Below, piece after piece: positions 16,084 through 24,216 of a DNA stretch of 64,000 nt. Source of the stretch: Mesorhizobium sp. GTDB lineage: Bacteria; Pseudomonadota; Alphaproteobacteria; Rhizobiales; Rhizobiaceae. The position numbers and the translations under genes were made by a program. Position 1 is the first letter of the stretch. Each line of letters begins with the position of its first letter. The notes below the pieces were generated by a model. The model saw only the letters and a list, made by a program, of their open reading frames with translations, did no database searches and was not told where the DNA came from. The stretch is from positions 169,933-233,932 of the forward strand of contig NZ_JAFKID010000004.1 in assembly GCF_017306545.1 (NCBI RefSeq), in the 5' to 3' direction.

Positions 16084-18594
16084 ATGCCCGATCTCCTGCT
16101 TGAACTCCGCTCTGAGGAAATCCCCGCCCGCATGCAGCGCAAGGCTGCCGGCGATCTGAAGAAGATGGTGACGGACGGCCTTGTCGATGCCGGCCTGACC
16201 TACGAGGCGGCGCGCGAATATTGGACGCCGCGCCGGCTGGTGCTCGACGTTCGCGGGCTGACCGCGCGCTCGAAGGACGTGCGCGAGGAGATCAAGGGGC
16301 CGTCCACCAAGGCGCCGGAACAGGCGGTCCAGGGATTTCTGCGCAAGGCGGGGCTGGCCTCGGTCGCCGAGGCAGAGGTCCAGTCGGACCCGAAGAAGGG
16401 CGATTTCTACGTCGCCCATATCGTCAAGGCCGGCCGTGCGGCGGAGGAGATCATCGCTGCGCTGGTTCCTGTGGTCATCCGCACCTTCCCGTGGCCGAAG
16501 TCGATGCGCTGGGGCGCCGCTTCCGGACCGAAGGGCCTTTCCTACGGCGGCGTCGAGGGGCGCGGCGGCGAGGCGCTGCACTGGGTGAGGCCGCTGCAAT
16601 CCATCGTCTGCACCTTCGGGCCTGAGACGGAGGAGCCGGTCGTGGTCGATTTCGAGATCGATGGCATCCGCTCCGGCAACGTCACCTTCGGCCATCGCTT
16701 TCACGCGCCGGGGGCCATCACGGTCAAGCGCTTCGACGATTACGCCGCGAAGCTGGAAGCGGCCAAGGTCGTCATCGACGCCGAGCGGCGCAAGCAGAGC
16801 ATTCTGGCGGACGCCAAAAACCTCGCTTTCGCCAACGGCCTCGATCTGGTCGAGGACGAGGCGCTGCTGGACGAGGTTTCCGGGCTGGTCGAATGGCCGG
16901 TCGTGCTGATGGGCGAGTTCGAGCAGGACTTTCTCGCGATCCCGGCGGAGGTCATTCGCCTGACCATCCGCGCCAACCAGAAATGCTTCGTCACCCGCCC
17001 GCAGGGCGAGGCCGAAAACCTCTCCAACCGCTTCCTCGTCACCGCCAATATCGAGGCGAGCGACGGCGGCGCCGAGATCGCGCGCGGCAACGGCAAGGTG
17101 GTGCGCGCGCGCCTGTCCGACGCGCTCTATTTCTGGAAGACCGACCAGTCGGACCTGCCGGATCTCGGCGCGTTGAAGGCCTCGGCGGCAAAGTTCGGTC
17201 TCTACCTGGAAAAGCCGCTCGATCAGCGCATGGCGCGCCTCGACCATCTGAACGTGACTTTCCACGCCAAGCTTGGCACGCAAGGCGAGCGGGTGGAGCG
17301 CATCCGCCGGCTGGCGCGGGAACTGGCGCCGGTCGTCGGCGCGGACCCGGACCTTGCCGGGCGCGCCGCGGTGCTCGCCAAGGCCGACTTGCAGACCGAA
17401 GTTGTTGGCGAGTTCCCCGAACTGCAGGGCGCCATGGGGCGCAAATACGCCCTGCTGCAAGGTGAAAATCCGTCCGTGGCGGCGGCACTTGAAGACCACT
17501 ACAAGCCGCAAGGCCCGTCCGACCGCGTGCCGACCGATCCGGTGTCGATCGCTGTGGCACTGGCCGACAAGCTCGACACGCTGGCGGGCTTCTGGGCTAT
17601 CGACGAAAAGCCGACGGGCAGCAAGGACCCCTATGCGCTGCGCCGGGCGGCGCTGGGGGTGATCCGGATCTTGATCGAGAACGGGGTGCGAGTGAGATTG
17701 CTTGCTCGTATTGAAAGGTTATTAATAGAAGCTTTTGAGGAATATAAAAACTCTTGCCTGCTCGCGGTAATCGATCTTGAAAAACCAAGCAGATATGACG
17801 ACGAAGACTGGCTCGATATCGAATTTATGAAGACTTTCCGCTTCGGATTGCGACCAATCTCAAGTAGGCGTGACAATTGGATGCTTACGAGAGACTGGGT
17901 AGAGTATCCACCCATTCCCAAACACGCTGCCGACCTCCTCTCCTTCTTTCACGACCGCCTGAAGGTCTATCTTCGCGACCAGGGCGCGCGGCACGACCTG
18001 ATCGATGCGGTGCTGGCGAGCGGAGCGAGCCCCACCTCCCCCTTGAGGGGAGGTCGCGAACCCGAGCGGAGCGAAGGGGGCGCGGGTGGGGGTAACTCGT
18101 CGAGCGCCGGCGCATCGGAACCCCCACCCCTGACCCTTCCCCTCAAGGGGGAGGGGAAACACGGCGGTTCCAACGACGATCTTCTCACCGTGGTGCGCCG
18201 CGTCGAGGCGCTCGGAAAATTCCTCGACACCGAGGACGGCAAGAACCTGCTCGCCGGCACCAAGCGTGCGGCCAACATTCTCGCCGCCGAACAGAAGAAG
18301 GGTACGGCGGTTGCAGCCGCCGTCGATTCTTCCCTCTTGCGCGAGGATGCCGAGAAGAAGCTTTTCTCGGCGGTGAATCAGGCTGAGAGCCAAGCCGCCC
18401 AAGCGATTCAAAAGGAAGACTTTTCGGGTGCCATGCTGGCTCTCAGCGCGCTGCGCGAACCCGTCGATTCATTCTTCGAGAAAGTTCTCGTGAACGATGA
18501 GGACGCCGCGGTGCGCGCCAATCGCCTGGCGCTGCTCGAACGCATCCGCGCCGCCACCGGCCAGGTCGCCGACTTCTCCAAGATCGCCGGCTAA
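16084..18594 (+). CDS. glyS: Glycine--tRNA ligase beta subunit, with two unusual in-frame segments
   Basis: 836 aa, starting 0 bp after glyQ. Typical beta-subunit opening [19 protein letters not shown]-like core, and C-terminal anticodon-binding domain with DALRVNDED-type end ([21 protein letters not shown]). It is long for the family (E. coli GlyS is 689 aa). Two segments explain much of the excess. Residues about 539-617 (bases 17695-17935) use TTA, ATA and AGA codons and are much AT-richer than the rest. Residues about 648-695 are encoded by a palindromic repeat (18035-18154). The flanking family sequence ENGVRVRLL and [27 protein letters not shown] stays in frame, so the protein is probably made and functional. 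Confidence 0.95.
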   Translation: MPDLLLELRSEEIPARMQRKAAGDLKKMVTDGLVDAGLTYEAAREYWTPRRLVLDVRGLTARSKDVREEIKGPSTKAPEQAVQGFLRKAGLASVAEAEVQSDPKKGDFYVAHIVKAGRAAEEIIAALVPVVIRTFPWPKSMRWGAASGPKGLSYGGVEGRGGEALHWVRPLQSIVCTFGPETEEPVVVDFEIDGIRSGNVTFGHRFHAPGAITVKRFDDYAAKLEAAKVVIDAERRKQSILADAKNLAFANGLDLVEDEALLDEVSGLVEWPVVLMGEFEQDFLAIPAEVIRLTIRANQKCFVTRPQGEAENLSNRFLVTANIEASDGGAEIARGNGKVVRARLSDALYFWKTDQSDLPDLGALKASAAKFGLYLEKPLDQRMARLDHLNVTFHAKLGTQGERVERIRRLARELAPVVGADPDLAGRAAVLAKADLQTEVVGEFPELQGAMGRKYALLQGENPSVAAALEDHYKPQGPSDRVPTDPVSIAVALADKLDTLAGFWAIDEKPTGSKDPYALRRAALGVIRILIENGVRVRLLARIERLLIEAFEEYKNSCLLAVIDLEKPSRYDDEDWLDIEFMKTFRFGLRPISSRRDNWMLTRDWVEYPPIPKHAADLLSFFHDRLKVYLRDQGARHDLIDAVLASGASPTSPLRGGREPERSEGGAGGGNSSSAGASEPPPLTLPLKGEGKHGGSNDDLLTVVRRVEALGKFLDTEDGKNLLAGTKRAANILAAEQKKGTAVAAAVDSSLLREDAEKKLFSAVNQAESQAAQAIQKEDFSGAMLALSALREPVDSFFEKVLVNDEDAAVRANRLALLERIRAATGQVADFSKIAG
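18035..18154. repeat. Palindromic repeat inside glyS (family A, copy 1)
   Basis: Nested inverted repeats. Outer arms 18035-18053 and 18135-18154 pair around the core CTCCCCCTTGAGGGGA; inner arms GGGTGGGGGT (18084-18093) and ACCCCCACCC (18120-18129) pair inside. The same outer arm and a GAGCGAAG core recur in the intergenic copy at 22357-22478. The coding frame of glyS runs through it, adding a Gly/Pro/Ser-rich, low-complexity stretch. Confidence 0.75.
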
Positions 18595-18643
18595 GGCGCC
18601 GGCCAGACGGGGTGCCGGCTTCGTTCCGCCGCTCCGGTCGCTG

Positions 18644-19033
18644 TCAGAGCGGCGCGCGGATCGGCCCGTGATTGGCCGGGTTCGGCGCCGCGTTTTCGGC
18701 CTGGGCGTTCTGGCTTGCCGGTGTGGCCGGTCGTTCCGTCCGCGCTTTGGCCTGGTCGGGCCTGGCGGCCGCCTGGACCGGCTGCTGCGGCGTGGGCGCC
18801 GCCGTTGCGGACTGGCCGCCGGCGACGCCGCCGCGGATCACCAGGGGCGATATCTGCCGTTCGGGCGTCTTCGGAATGGCGGCGACCTTGTCGTCGCTGA
18901 CGGCTGCGGCCGGCTCTCCGAGCGCGATGATGGAAGGCGTCGCCGCCGGCGTGCCGCCGAGCGTGACGATCGAGGAAGCCTGCGCGCCGAAGCAAGTCGC
19001 CGCGAGGCCGAGCACCAAAATTGTTCCGCGCAT
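18644..19033 (-). CDS. Hypothetical secreted Pro/Ala-rich protein
   Basis: 129 aa from an ATG at 19033. It has a signal peptide (MRGTILVLGLAATCFGAQA, then SSIVTL) and a mature part rich in Ala, Pro and Gln (PTPQQPVQAAARPDQAKAR). No domain is recognised. It is divergent from the Sua5 gene and convergent with glyS. A longer frame continues upstream but would run into the sua5 promoter region. The low-complexity tail lowers confidence in the exact gene but the signal peptide argues that it is real. Confidence 0.6.
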   Translation of the reverse strand: MRGTILVLGLAATCFGAQASSIVTLGGTPAATPSIIALGEPAAAVSDDKVAAIPKTPERQISPLVIRGGVAGGQSATAAPTPQQPVQAAARPDQAKARTERPATPASQNAQAENAAPNPANHGPIRAPL

Positions 19034-19190
19034 GTCAAACCCCCGTTTGCCCGAACCGTGGCGGCACCGTAGCAGGCGCGCATTGATGCCCGCTTGTCCA
19101 AAAGCTTCGCATTTTAAAAATCGGCGATTTGCCGTCCCGGTCTTGCTGGCCGGCGGGCGCGGGTATAGGCAGCGGCCGAAAGGGGTTCCC

Positions 19191-20162
19191 ATGGCTGAGG
19201 TCATTCCCGCCGGCGAGGCATTGGGCCGGGCGCTGTCGCTGCTCGACACCGGCGAAGTCGTCGCCATCCCGACCGAGACGGTCTACGGGCTGGCCGGCGA
19301 CGCCACCAACGGCGCCGCGGTGGCGCGCATTTTCGAGGCCAAGGGCCGACCGCGCTTCAACCCGCTGATCGCCCATGTGGCCGACCTCGCCATGGCCGAA
19401 CGCATCGGCGTCTTCGATCCGCTGTCGCGCAAGCTGGCGCAGGAGTTCTGGCCGGGGCCGCTGACGCTGGTCCTGCCGCTGCGGCCTGAGGCCGGCATTC
19501 ATCCGTTGGTGACGGCCGGGTTGGCGACAATCGCCTTGCGCATGCCGAGGGGCTTTGGCAACGGCCTGATTGCGCGCCTCGGCCGCCCGCTGGCCGCGCC
19601 CAGCGCCAATTCTTCCGGCAGGATCAGCGCCACCAGCGCCGCCGCCGTGGAGGCCGATCTCGGCGGCCGGATTCCTCTGGTGGTGGACGGTGGGCAAACC
19701 CCGGTCGGGCTGGAATCGACCATCGTCAAGGCGGACGGCGGCCGCCTGCTGCTGCTCAGGCCGGGCGGCATCGCCGCCGATGAGGTCGAGGCGGTTGCCG
19801 GCGTCAAGCTGGAACGGGGGGCGACGGGCGTCCAGTCGCCGGGCATGCTGGCTTCGCATTATGCGCCGGGCGCGGCCATGCGCCTGAACGTCGAGGCGGT
19901 ACGGCCGGGCGAGGCGCTGCTGGCGTTCGGGGCGAGCCGCGTGCCGGGTTTCGAGGGCGCTGCGGCGATGAAGAACCTGTCTCCGTCAGGCGATCTGCGC
20001 GAGGCGGCGGCGAACCTGTTCGGTTTCATGCAGGCGCTCGATCGCACCGGCGCCGGCGTCATCGCCGTCGAGCCGATCCCCGCGCATGGGCTTGGCGAGG
20101 CGATCAACGATCGTCTCGCCCGCGCCGCCGCGCCGCGTGACAAGCCGCTGCCGCCGGCATAG
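19191..20162 (+). CDS. L-threonylcarbamoyladenylate synthase (Sua5/TsaC with C-terminal domain)
   Basis: 323 aa. Makes threonylcarbamoyl-AMP from Thr, bicarbonate and ATP for the universal t6A37 modification of ANN-decoding tRNAs. The YrdC domain (about residues 10-205) shows PTETVYGLAGDA, KGRPRFNPLIAHV and PSANSSGRISATSA; the Sua5 C-terminal domain follows a linker containing SPGMLASHYAP. Start chosen at the ATG giving MAEVIPAGEALGRAL; the frame is open much further upstream but overlaps the antisense gene. Followed by a flavoprotein gene 10 bp downstream. Confidence 0.93.
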   Translation: MAEVIPAGEALGRALSLLDTGEVVAIPTETVYGLAGDATNGAAVARIFEAKGRPRFNPLIAHVADLAMAERIGVFDPLSRKLAQEFWPGPLTLVLPLRPEAGIHPLVTAGLATIALRMPRGFGNGLIARLGRPLAAPSANSSGRISATSAAAVEADLGGRIPLVVDGGQTPVGLESTIVKADGGRLLLLRPGGIAADEVEAVAGVKLERGATGVQSPGMLASHYAPGAAMRLNVEAVRPGEALLAFGASRVPGFEGAAAMKNLSPSGDLREAAANLFGFMQALDRTGAGVIAVEPIPAHGLGEAINDRLARAAAPRDKPLPPA

Positions 20163-20172
20163 GTTCCGCGCC

Positions 20173-21603
20173 ATGGATACCGTCGGCCACACCATCGATT
20201 CCGTCCTCGTCGCCCGCTTCGCCGCCATCGTCGGCGACCGCTACGCGCTGACTGATCAGGCCGATATCGTGCCTTACCTCACCGAGCGGCGCGGCCTGTG
20301 GCACGGCGCCACCCCTTTGGTGCTGCGGCCGGGCAGCGTCGAGGAGGTGAGCCGCATCATGCGGCTGGCCAGCGAGACGGGCACGCCCGTCGTCCCGCAA
20401 AGCGGCAACACCGGGCTGGTCGGCGCGCAGGTTCCGGATGCTTCCGGCCGGCAGATCGTGCTGTCGCTGTCGAGGCTGAACCGCATCCGCGAGATCGACG
20501 CGCTTTCCAACACCGCGACCGTCGAGGCCGGCGTCATCCTGCAAACCTTGCAGGAGGCGGCGGACGCGGCCGATCGGCTGTTTCCGTTGTCGCTGGCCTC
20601 GCAGGGCTCGTGCCAGATCGGCGGCAACCTGTCGTCCAACGCCGGCGGCACCGGCGTGCTCGCCTACGGCAATGCGCGGGAACTGTGCCTCGGCGTCGAG
20701 GTGGTGCTGCCGACCGGCGAGGTGTTCGACGACCTGCGCAAGCTGAAGAAGGACAACACCGGCTACGATCTGAAGGACCTGTTCGTCGGCGCCGAGGGCA
20801 CGCTGGGCGTCATCACCGCCGCGGTGATGAAGCTGTTCCCGAAGCCGAAGGGCAGGGAGGTGGCCTTCGTCGGCCTGGCCTCGCCGCAGGCGGCTCTGGC
20901 GCTGTTCGCCAGGGCGACCGACCGGGCCGGGCCGGGCCTCACCGCGTTCGAGCTGATCGCCCGCCGCCCCTACGATTTCACGCTGCGCCATGCCGCCGGC
21001 ATCGTGCGACCGTTGGCGACGGACTTTTCCTGGTACGTGCTGATGGAGATTTCGTCGGGACGCTCGCCGGAGGATGCCAGGGACCTCGTCGAAGCGATCC
21101 TCGGCGCCGCGCTGGAGGACGGCACGATAGAAGACGCGGTCATCGCCGCCAGCCTTGCCCAGCGCGAGGCGTTCTGGAATTTTCGCGAAACCCTGCCCGA
21201 GATGCAGAAGGCCGAGGGCGCCTCGATCAAGCACGACATCTCGGTGCCGGTGGCGTCCATTCCCGCTTTCATCGAACAGGGCGAGAAGGCTGTGCACTCG
21301 GTCTCTGCCGGCGCGCGCGTCGTCTGCTTCGGCCATATGGGCGACGGCAACCTGCACTATAACATCTCGCGCCCGGTGGACGGCGACGACGAGGCCTTCC
21401 TTGCCCTCTATAAGCCGATGAACAAGGCCGTCCACGACGTCGTGCGTTCGCTCGGCGGCTCGATCTCGGCCGAGCACGGCATCGGCCAGCTGAAGCGCGA
21501 CGAGCTGATCGCCACCGCTCCGCCGATGGCAATCGACCTGATGCGGCGCGTCAAGGCCGCCTTCGATCCGGCCGGCGTCATGAACCCCGGCAAGGTTATC
21601 TGA
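20173..21603 (+). CDS. FAD-linked oxidoreductase, GlcD/D-2-hydroxyacid dehydrogenase family
   Basis: 476 aa. FAD_binding_4 domain in the first 230 residues with PQSGNTGLVGAQVPD and the FAD pyrophosphate region SQGSCQIGGNLSSNAGGTGVLAYGN; FAD-oxidase C-terminal domain with FGHMGDGNLHYN and ISAEHGIGQLKRD, ending DPAGVMNPGKVI. Family members oxidise D-lactate, D-2-hydroxyglutarate or glycolate; the single-gene layout without glcE/glcF favours a D-2-hydroxyglutarate or D-lactate type enzyme. It sits 10 bp after sua5 and is probably cotranscribed. Confidence 0.9.
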   Translation: MDTVGHTIDSVLVARFAAIVGDRYALTDQADIVPYLTERRGLWHGATPLVLRPGSVEEVSRIMRLASETGTPVVPQSGNTGLVGAQVPDASGRQIVLSLSRLNRIREIDALSNTATVEAGVILQTLQEAADAADRLFPLSLASQGSCQIGGNLSSNAGGTGVLAYGNARELCLGVEVVLPTGEVFDDLRKLKKDNTGYDLKDLFVGAEGTLGVITAAVMKLFPKPKGREVAFVGLASPQAALALFARATDRAGPGLTAFELIARRPYDFTLRHAAGIVRPLATDFSWYVLMEISSGRSPEDARDLVEAILGAALEDGTIEDAVIAASLAQREAFWNFRETLPEMQKAEGASIKHDISVPVASIPAFIEQGEKAVHSVSAGARVVCFGHMGDGNLHYNISRPVDGDDEAFLALYKPMNKAVHDVVRSLGGSISAEHGIGQLKRDELIATAPPMAIDLMRRVKAAFDPAGVMNPGKVI

Positions 21604-21780
21604 CGCTCCGCGCTTTCGCCGGTGGCATTTGGATAACCATGCGCCGGATCAGCAAAATTTAACCGACTTTCTTAAGCGCGGCGGTAAGGCCCCCGCGTTA
21701 CCTTCCATCTCACAGAGGCCGAACAACGGCCCGCAGGGAACCGGGAAACCGGCTCTCAGGAGAGACAGGAAGGCTTATCG

Positions 21781-22347
21781 ATGAACACCGGACTGAAGCC
21801 AGTCTGGGCCGGCCGCAACATGCGGCTGGACCCCTTTCGCCTGCCCCAGGCGGTGAGCTACGCCACGCGCGACGACGCCGGCGACGTCACCGTCACCATC
21901 GACCGCCGCGGCGCCGTCATCCGCCGCACGCTGGAAATGAGCGGCCTGCCCGCCGTCATTGCCCTGCCCGCCCATGTTTTCCGCGGCGTCGCCGCCCGCG
22001 CCATCGAGGACGGCACCGGCGCCGTGACGGTGACGCTGGAATTGCTGCACGACGACCCGGCGCTGTCTGTGCCGCTGCTGGTGGCCGACGACCTCGACGA
22101 CATCGCCGCCGACTGGCGCGCCTGGGCCGATGCCTACCGCTTGCCGATGCTGCTCATCGAGGCCGATGGCGTCGCCCGCACGCTGGAGGAATCCCTCGGC
22201 GCCGCCGTCAAGACCGCGCCGCCCAAGGCGCGCCGCAAGGGCCGCGTCTCGACCCAGCGCCGCCCGCGCTTCCTCGCCCGCCGCCGCACCGGCGACCTCG
22301 GGCTGAGGCTGGTGATCGGCGGTGAGGAGATTATTGCCCGGGTGTAG
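21781..22347 (+). CDS. DUF6101 family protein
   Basis: 188 aa. Acidic N-terminal two-thirds and a strongly basic region at about residues 140-165 (RRKGRVSTQRRPRFLARRR). The sequence matches in style the rhizobial DUF6101 proteins, which begin with a short NTG..P..AGRNMRLDP segment. No catalytic motif is visible. The ATG has AGGAGAGACAGGAAGG upstream. It is convergent with ubiA across a palindromic repeat. Confidence 0.75.
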   Translation: MNTGLKPVWAGRNMRLDPFRLPQAVSYATRDDAGDVTVTIDRRGAVIRRTLEMSGLPAVIALPAHVFRGVAARAIEDGTGAVTVTLELLHDDPALSVPLLVADDLDDIAADWRAWADAYRLPMLLIEADGVARTLEESLGAAVKTAPPKARRKGRVSTQRRPRFLARRRTGDLGLRLVIGGEEIIARV

Positions 22348-22356
22348 CCTGCCCCA

Positions 22357-22478
22357 CTCCCCCTTGAGGGGAGGGTGCCGAGCGAAGCGAGGCGGGAGGG
22401 GGCACCTCCGCCGATCCGACGCAATTTCGATTGCCGCGACCTACGGCTGGCGACCCCTCCCTCTCCTCAAGGGGGAGG
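22357..22478. repeat. Intergenic palindromic repeat (family A, copy 2)
   Basis: Lies in the gap between the stop codons of DUF6101 and ubiA. Outer arms: CTCCCCCTTGAGGGGAGGG at 22357-22375 and CTCCTCAAGGGGGAGG at 22463-22478. The core GAGCGAAGCGAGGCGGGAGG matches the corresponding part of the copy inside glyS. Being between convergent genes it may also end transcription from both sides. Confidence 0.75.
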
Positions 22479-22488
22479 ATGCCGCCGC

Positions 22489-23472
22489 TCACACCATCGG
22501 CTTCAGCGCCACCCACAGCGCGCCGCCGATCAGGCCGGCGAAGATCAGCCAGCCGACCGTGTTGTTCGATTTGAACAGCCTGAGGCACTGGTCGGGATTG
22601 TCGATATCGAGGGCGACGATCTGGCGCGTCATGTGGGCGCCGGCCGCGATCAACCCCGCCAGCGCCACGACGGGAACCTGCGCGCTGGCGAACGCCACGG
22701 CAAAGCACACCAGCGCCCCGCCATAGAGCCCGGCCAGCCACGGCTTCGTGTTGGCGCCGAACAGCCGGGCTGTGGAGCGCACGCCGACGATGGCGTCGTC
22801 CTCCTTGTCCTGATGGGCGTAGATCGTGTCGTAGCCGATCGTCCACAGGATGGAACCGATATAGAGCAGGATGGCCGGCCCGTCGATATCGCCGAACTCG
22901 GCCGCCCAACCCATCAAAGCGCCCCAGGAAAAGGCAAGCCCCAGAACGAATTGCGGCCAGTTGGTGAATCGCTTCATGAACGGGTAGGCCGCCACCACGA
23001 CCAGCGAGCAGAGGCCGAGCGGAATGGCGAAGTCGTTGAATTGCAAGAGCACGGCGAGGCCGACCAGCGCTTGCAGGACGAGGAACGCCCAGGCTTGCCG
23101 GCGGCTTACCTGGCCGGAAGGCAGCGGGCGCGAGCGGGTGCGCTCGACCTGGTTGTCGATGCCTTCGTCGACGAGGTCGTTGTAGGTGCAGCCGGCGCCG
23201 CGCATGGCGACGGCGCCGACCAGGAACAGCAGCAGCGTCGGCAGCGTGGGCAGCAGCGAAACCAGGCTGTCTTCGGGGCGCGCATAGGCGGAGGCCGCCA
23301 TCGCCGCCGACCACCAGCACGGCCACAGGAGTAGCTGCCAGCCGATCGGCCGGTCCCAGCGGGCGAGCTGCGCGTAGGGCCATAGACCGCGCGGCAGTAC
23401 GCGATAGACCCAATGCCCGCTCGGCGCGTCGGCGACGCGGCCCTGGGCACCCTTCGACTGGATTGTTTCCAT
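22489..23472 (-). CDS. ubiA: 4-hydroxybenzoate polyprenyltransferase
   Basis: 327 aa integral membrane enzyme that attaches the polyprenyl chain to 4-hydroxybenzoate in ubiquinone synthesis. Both Mg-binding motifs are present: CTYNDLVDEGIDNQVERTRSRP (NDxxDxxxD) at about residue 95 and GYDTIYAHQDKEDD at about residue 220. Eight to nine hydrophobic helices are visible. The frame extends upstream of the ATG at 23472 but that part overlaps the antitoxin gene and is not family-like. Divergent from the YefM-YoeB operon with 120 bp between starts. Confidence 0.95.
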   Translation of the reverse strand: METIQSKGAQGRVADAPSGHWVYRVLPRGLWPYAQLARWDRPIGWQLLLWPCWWSAAMAASAYARPEDSLVSLLPTLPTLLLFLVGAVAMRGAGCTYNDLVDEGIDNQVERTRSRPLPSGQVSRRQAWAFLVLQALVGLAVLLQFNDFAIPLGLCSLVVVAAYPFMKRFTNWPQFVLGLAFSWGALMGWAAEFGDIDGPAILLYIGSILWTIGYDTIYAHQDKEDDAIVGVRSTARLFGANTKPWLAGLYGGALVCFAVAFASAQVPVVALAGLIAAGAHMTRQIVALDIDNPDQCLRLFKSNNTVGWLIFAGLIGGALWVALKPMV

Positions 23473-23555
23473 GGCCGATGGAGTGGCAGGGGAAGGCGAA
23501 GGCGTCAAGCGGGCTGGCGGCGATCTCGACGACTTGATGAGTGAACTCGATTGAT

Positions 23556-23571
23556 GTACGTATATGCGTAC
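23556..23571. promoter_or_regulatory. Candidate operator of the YefM-YoeB operon
   Basis: Exact inverted repeat GTACG-N6-CGTAC at 23556-23571, about 20 bp upstream of the antitoxin ATG and inside an AT-rich patch. YefM-type antitoxins repress their own operon by binding such palindromes containing TGTACA/GTAC cores, so this is the natural site. Inferred, not tested. Confidence 0.55.
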
Positions 23572-23592
23572 GTATTGCGACAGGAGATCGAG

Positions 23593-23847
23593 ATGGGCTA
23601 CGTCACGCTGACGGAACTGCGGGCGAACATGGCGAAGCACTTCGACAGGATCGAACAGGACCGGACCGAACTGGTTGTGACCCGCCAGAACCATGAGCCG
23701 GTCGTCGTTCTGCCGCTCGCCGAATTGGAGGGGTTGCGCGAAACGCTGCATCTTTTGAGCACGCCGGCCAACGCCGAGCGCCTGCACCGGTCCATCGCCG
23801 AACTCGATGCCGGCAAGGGTGTCGAGCGAGGTCTGATCGAGAAATGA
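23593..23847 (+). CDS. yefM: Antitoxin, Phd/YefM family
   Basis: 84 aa, start chosen at the ATG with CAGGAG eight to ten bases upstream; an in-frame ATG 42 bp earlier sits on the operator palindrome. The N-terminal DNA-binding domain reads YVTLTELRANMAKHFDRIEQDRTELVVTRQNHEPVVVLPLAELEGL, the family core. The C-terminal part (LSTPANAERLHRSIAELDAG) is the toxin-binding tail. Its stop overlaps the toxin ATG by 4 bp, the usual coupling that keeps antitoxin in excess. Confidence 0.92.
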   Translation: MGYVTLTELRANMAKHFDRIEQDRTELVVTRQNHEPVVVLPLAELEGLRETLHLLSTPANAERLHRSIAELDAGKGVERGLIEK

Positions 23848-24116
23848 GGCTGGTATTTTCGTCCCAGTCCTGGGCCGACTATCTCTTCTGGCAGGAACAC
23901 GACCGCAAGGGTCTGATGCGGATCAATGGTCTGATCAAGGAGACGATGCGCACACCCTTCGCCGGGATGGGCAAGCCGGAGCCTCTGGTCGGCGATATGA
24001 AAGGGTTCTGGTCACGTCGCATCACGCAGGAACATCGCCTCGTCTACCGCGTGACCGGGAAGGATGACGCGCAGACGCTTGAAATCGCGGCCTGCCGGTT
24101 CCACTACGGCAGGTAG
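23844..24116 (+). CDS. yoeB: YoeB family mRNA-interferase toxin
   Basis: 90 aa, RelE superfamily. The conserved YoeB sequence is complete: FSSQSWADYLFWQEHDRKGLMRIN, GKPEPLVGDMKGFWSRRITQEHRLVYRV and a C-terminal AACRFHYGR. The catalytic Glu, Arg and terminal His-Tyr positions are all present, so the toxin looks active. YoeB binds the ribosome and cleaves mRNA in the A site. The module lies between ubiA and purD, which are otherwise housekeeping genes. Confidence 0.94.
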   Translation: MRLVFSSQSWADYLFWQEHDRKGLMRINGLIKETMRTPFAGMGKPEPLVGDMKGFWSRRITQEHRLVYRVTGKDDAQTLEIAACRFHYGR

Positions 24117-24216
24117 TTTCTGAGGACAGGCTGGCGACGAGGCGTCATCTTTCTTGACGCAAGTAGGCTCGCCCAATAGCGGATTGCTGTCCGATCCGAC
24201 AAAAATGGGACCGCAC

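Noticed and set aside
15004-17511. 835-codon open frame antisense to glyQ-glyS
   Set aside because: Long antisense frames are expected in high-GC DNA; the opposite strand encodes canonical GlyQ/GlyS with conserved motifs. The antisense translation is low-complexity and Arg/His/Leu-rich with no domain.
22489-23787. ubiA start at 23787 giving a 432-aa protein
   Set aside because: The extra 105 residues overlap the antitoxin gene and operator and do not match UbiA; the ATG at 23472 gives the normal length.
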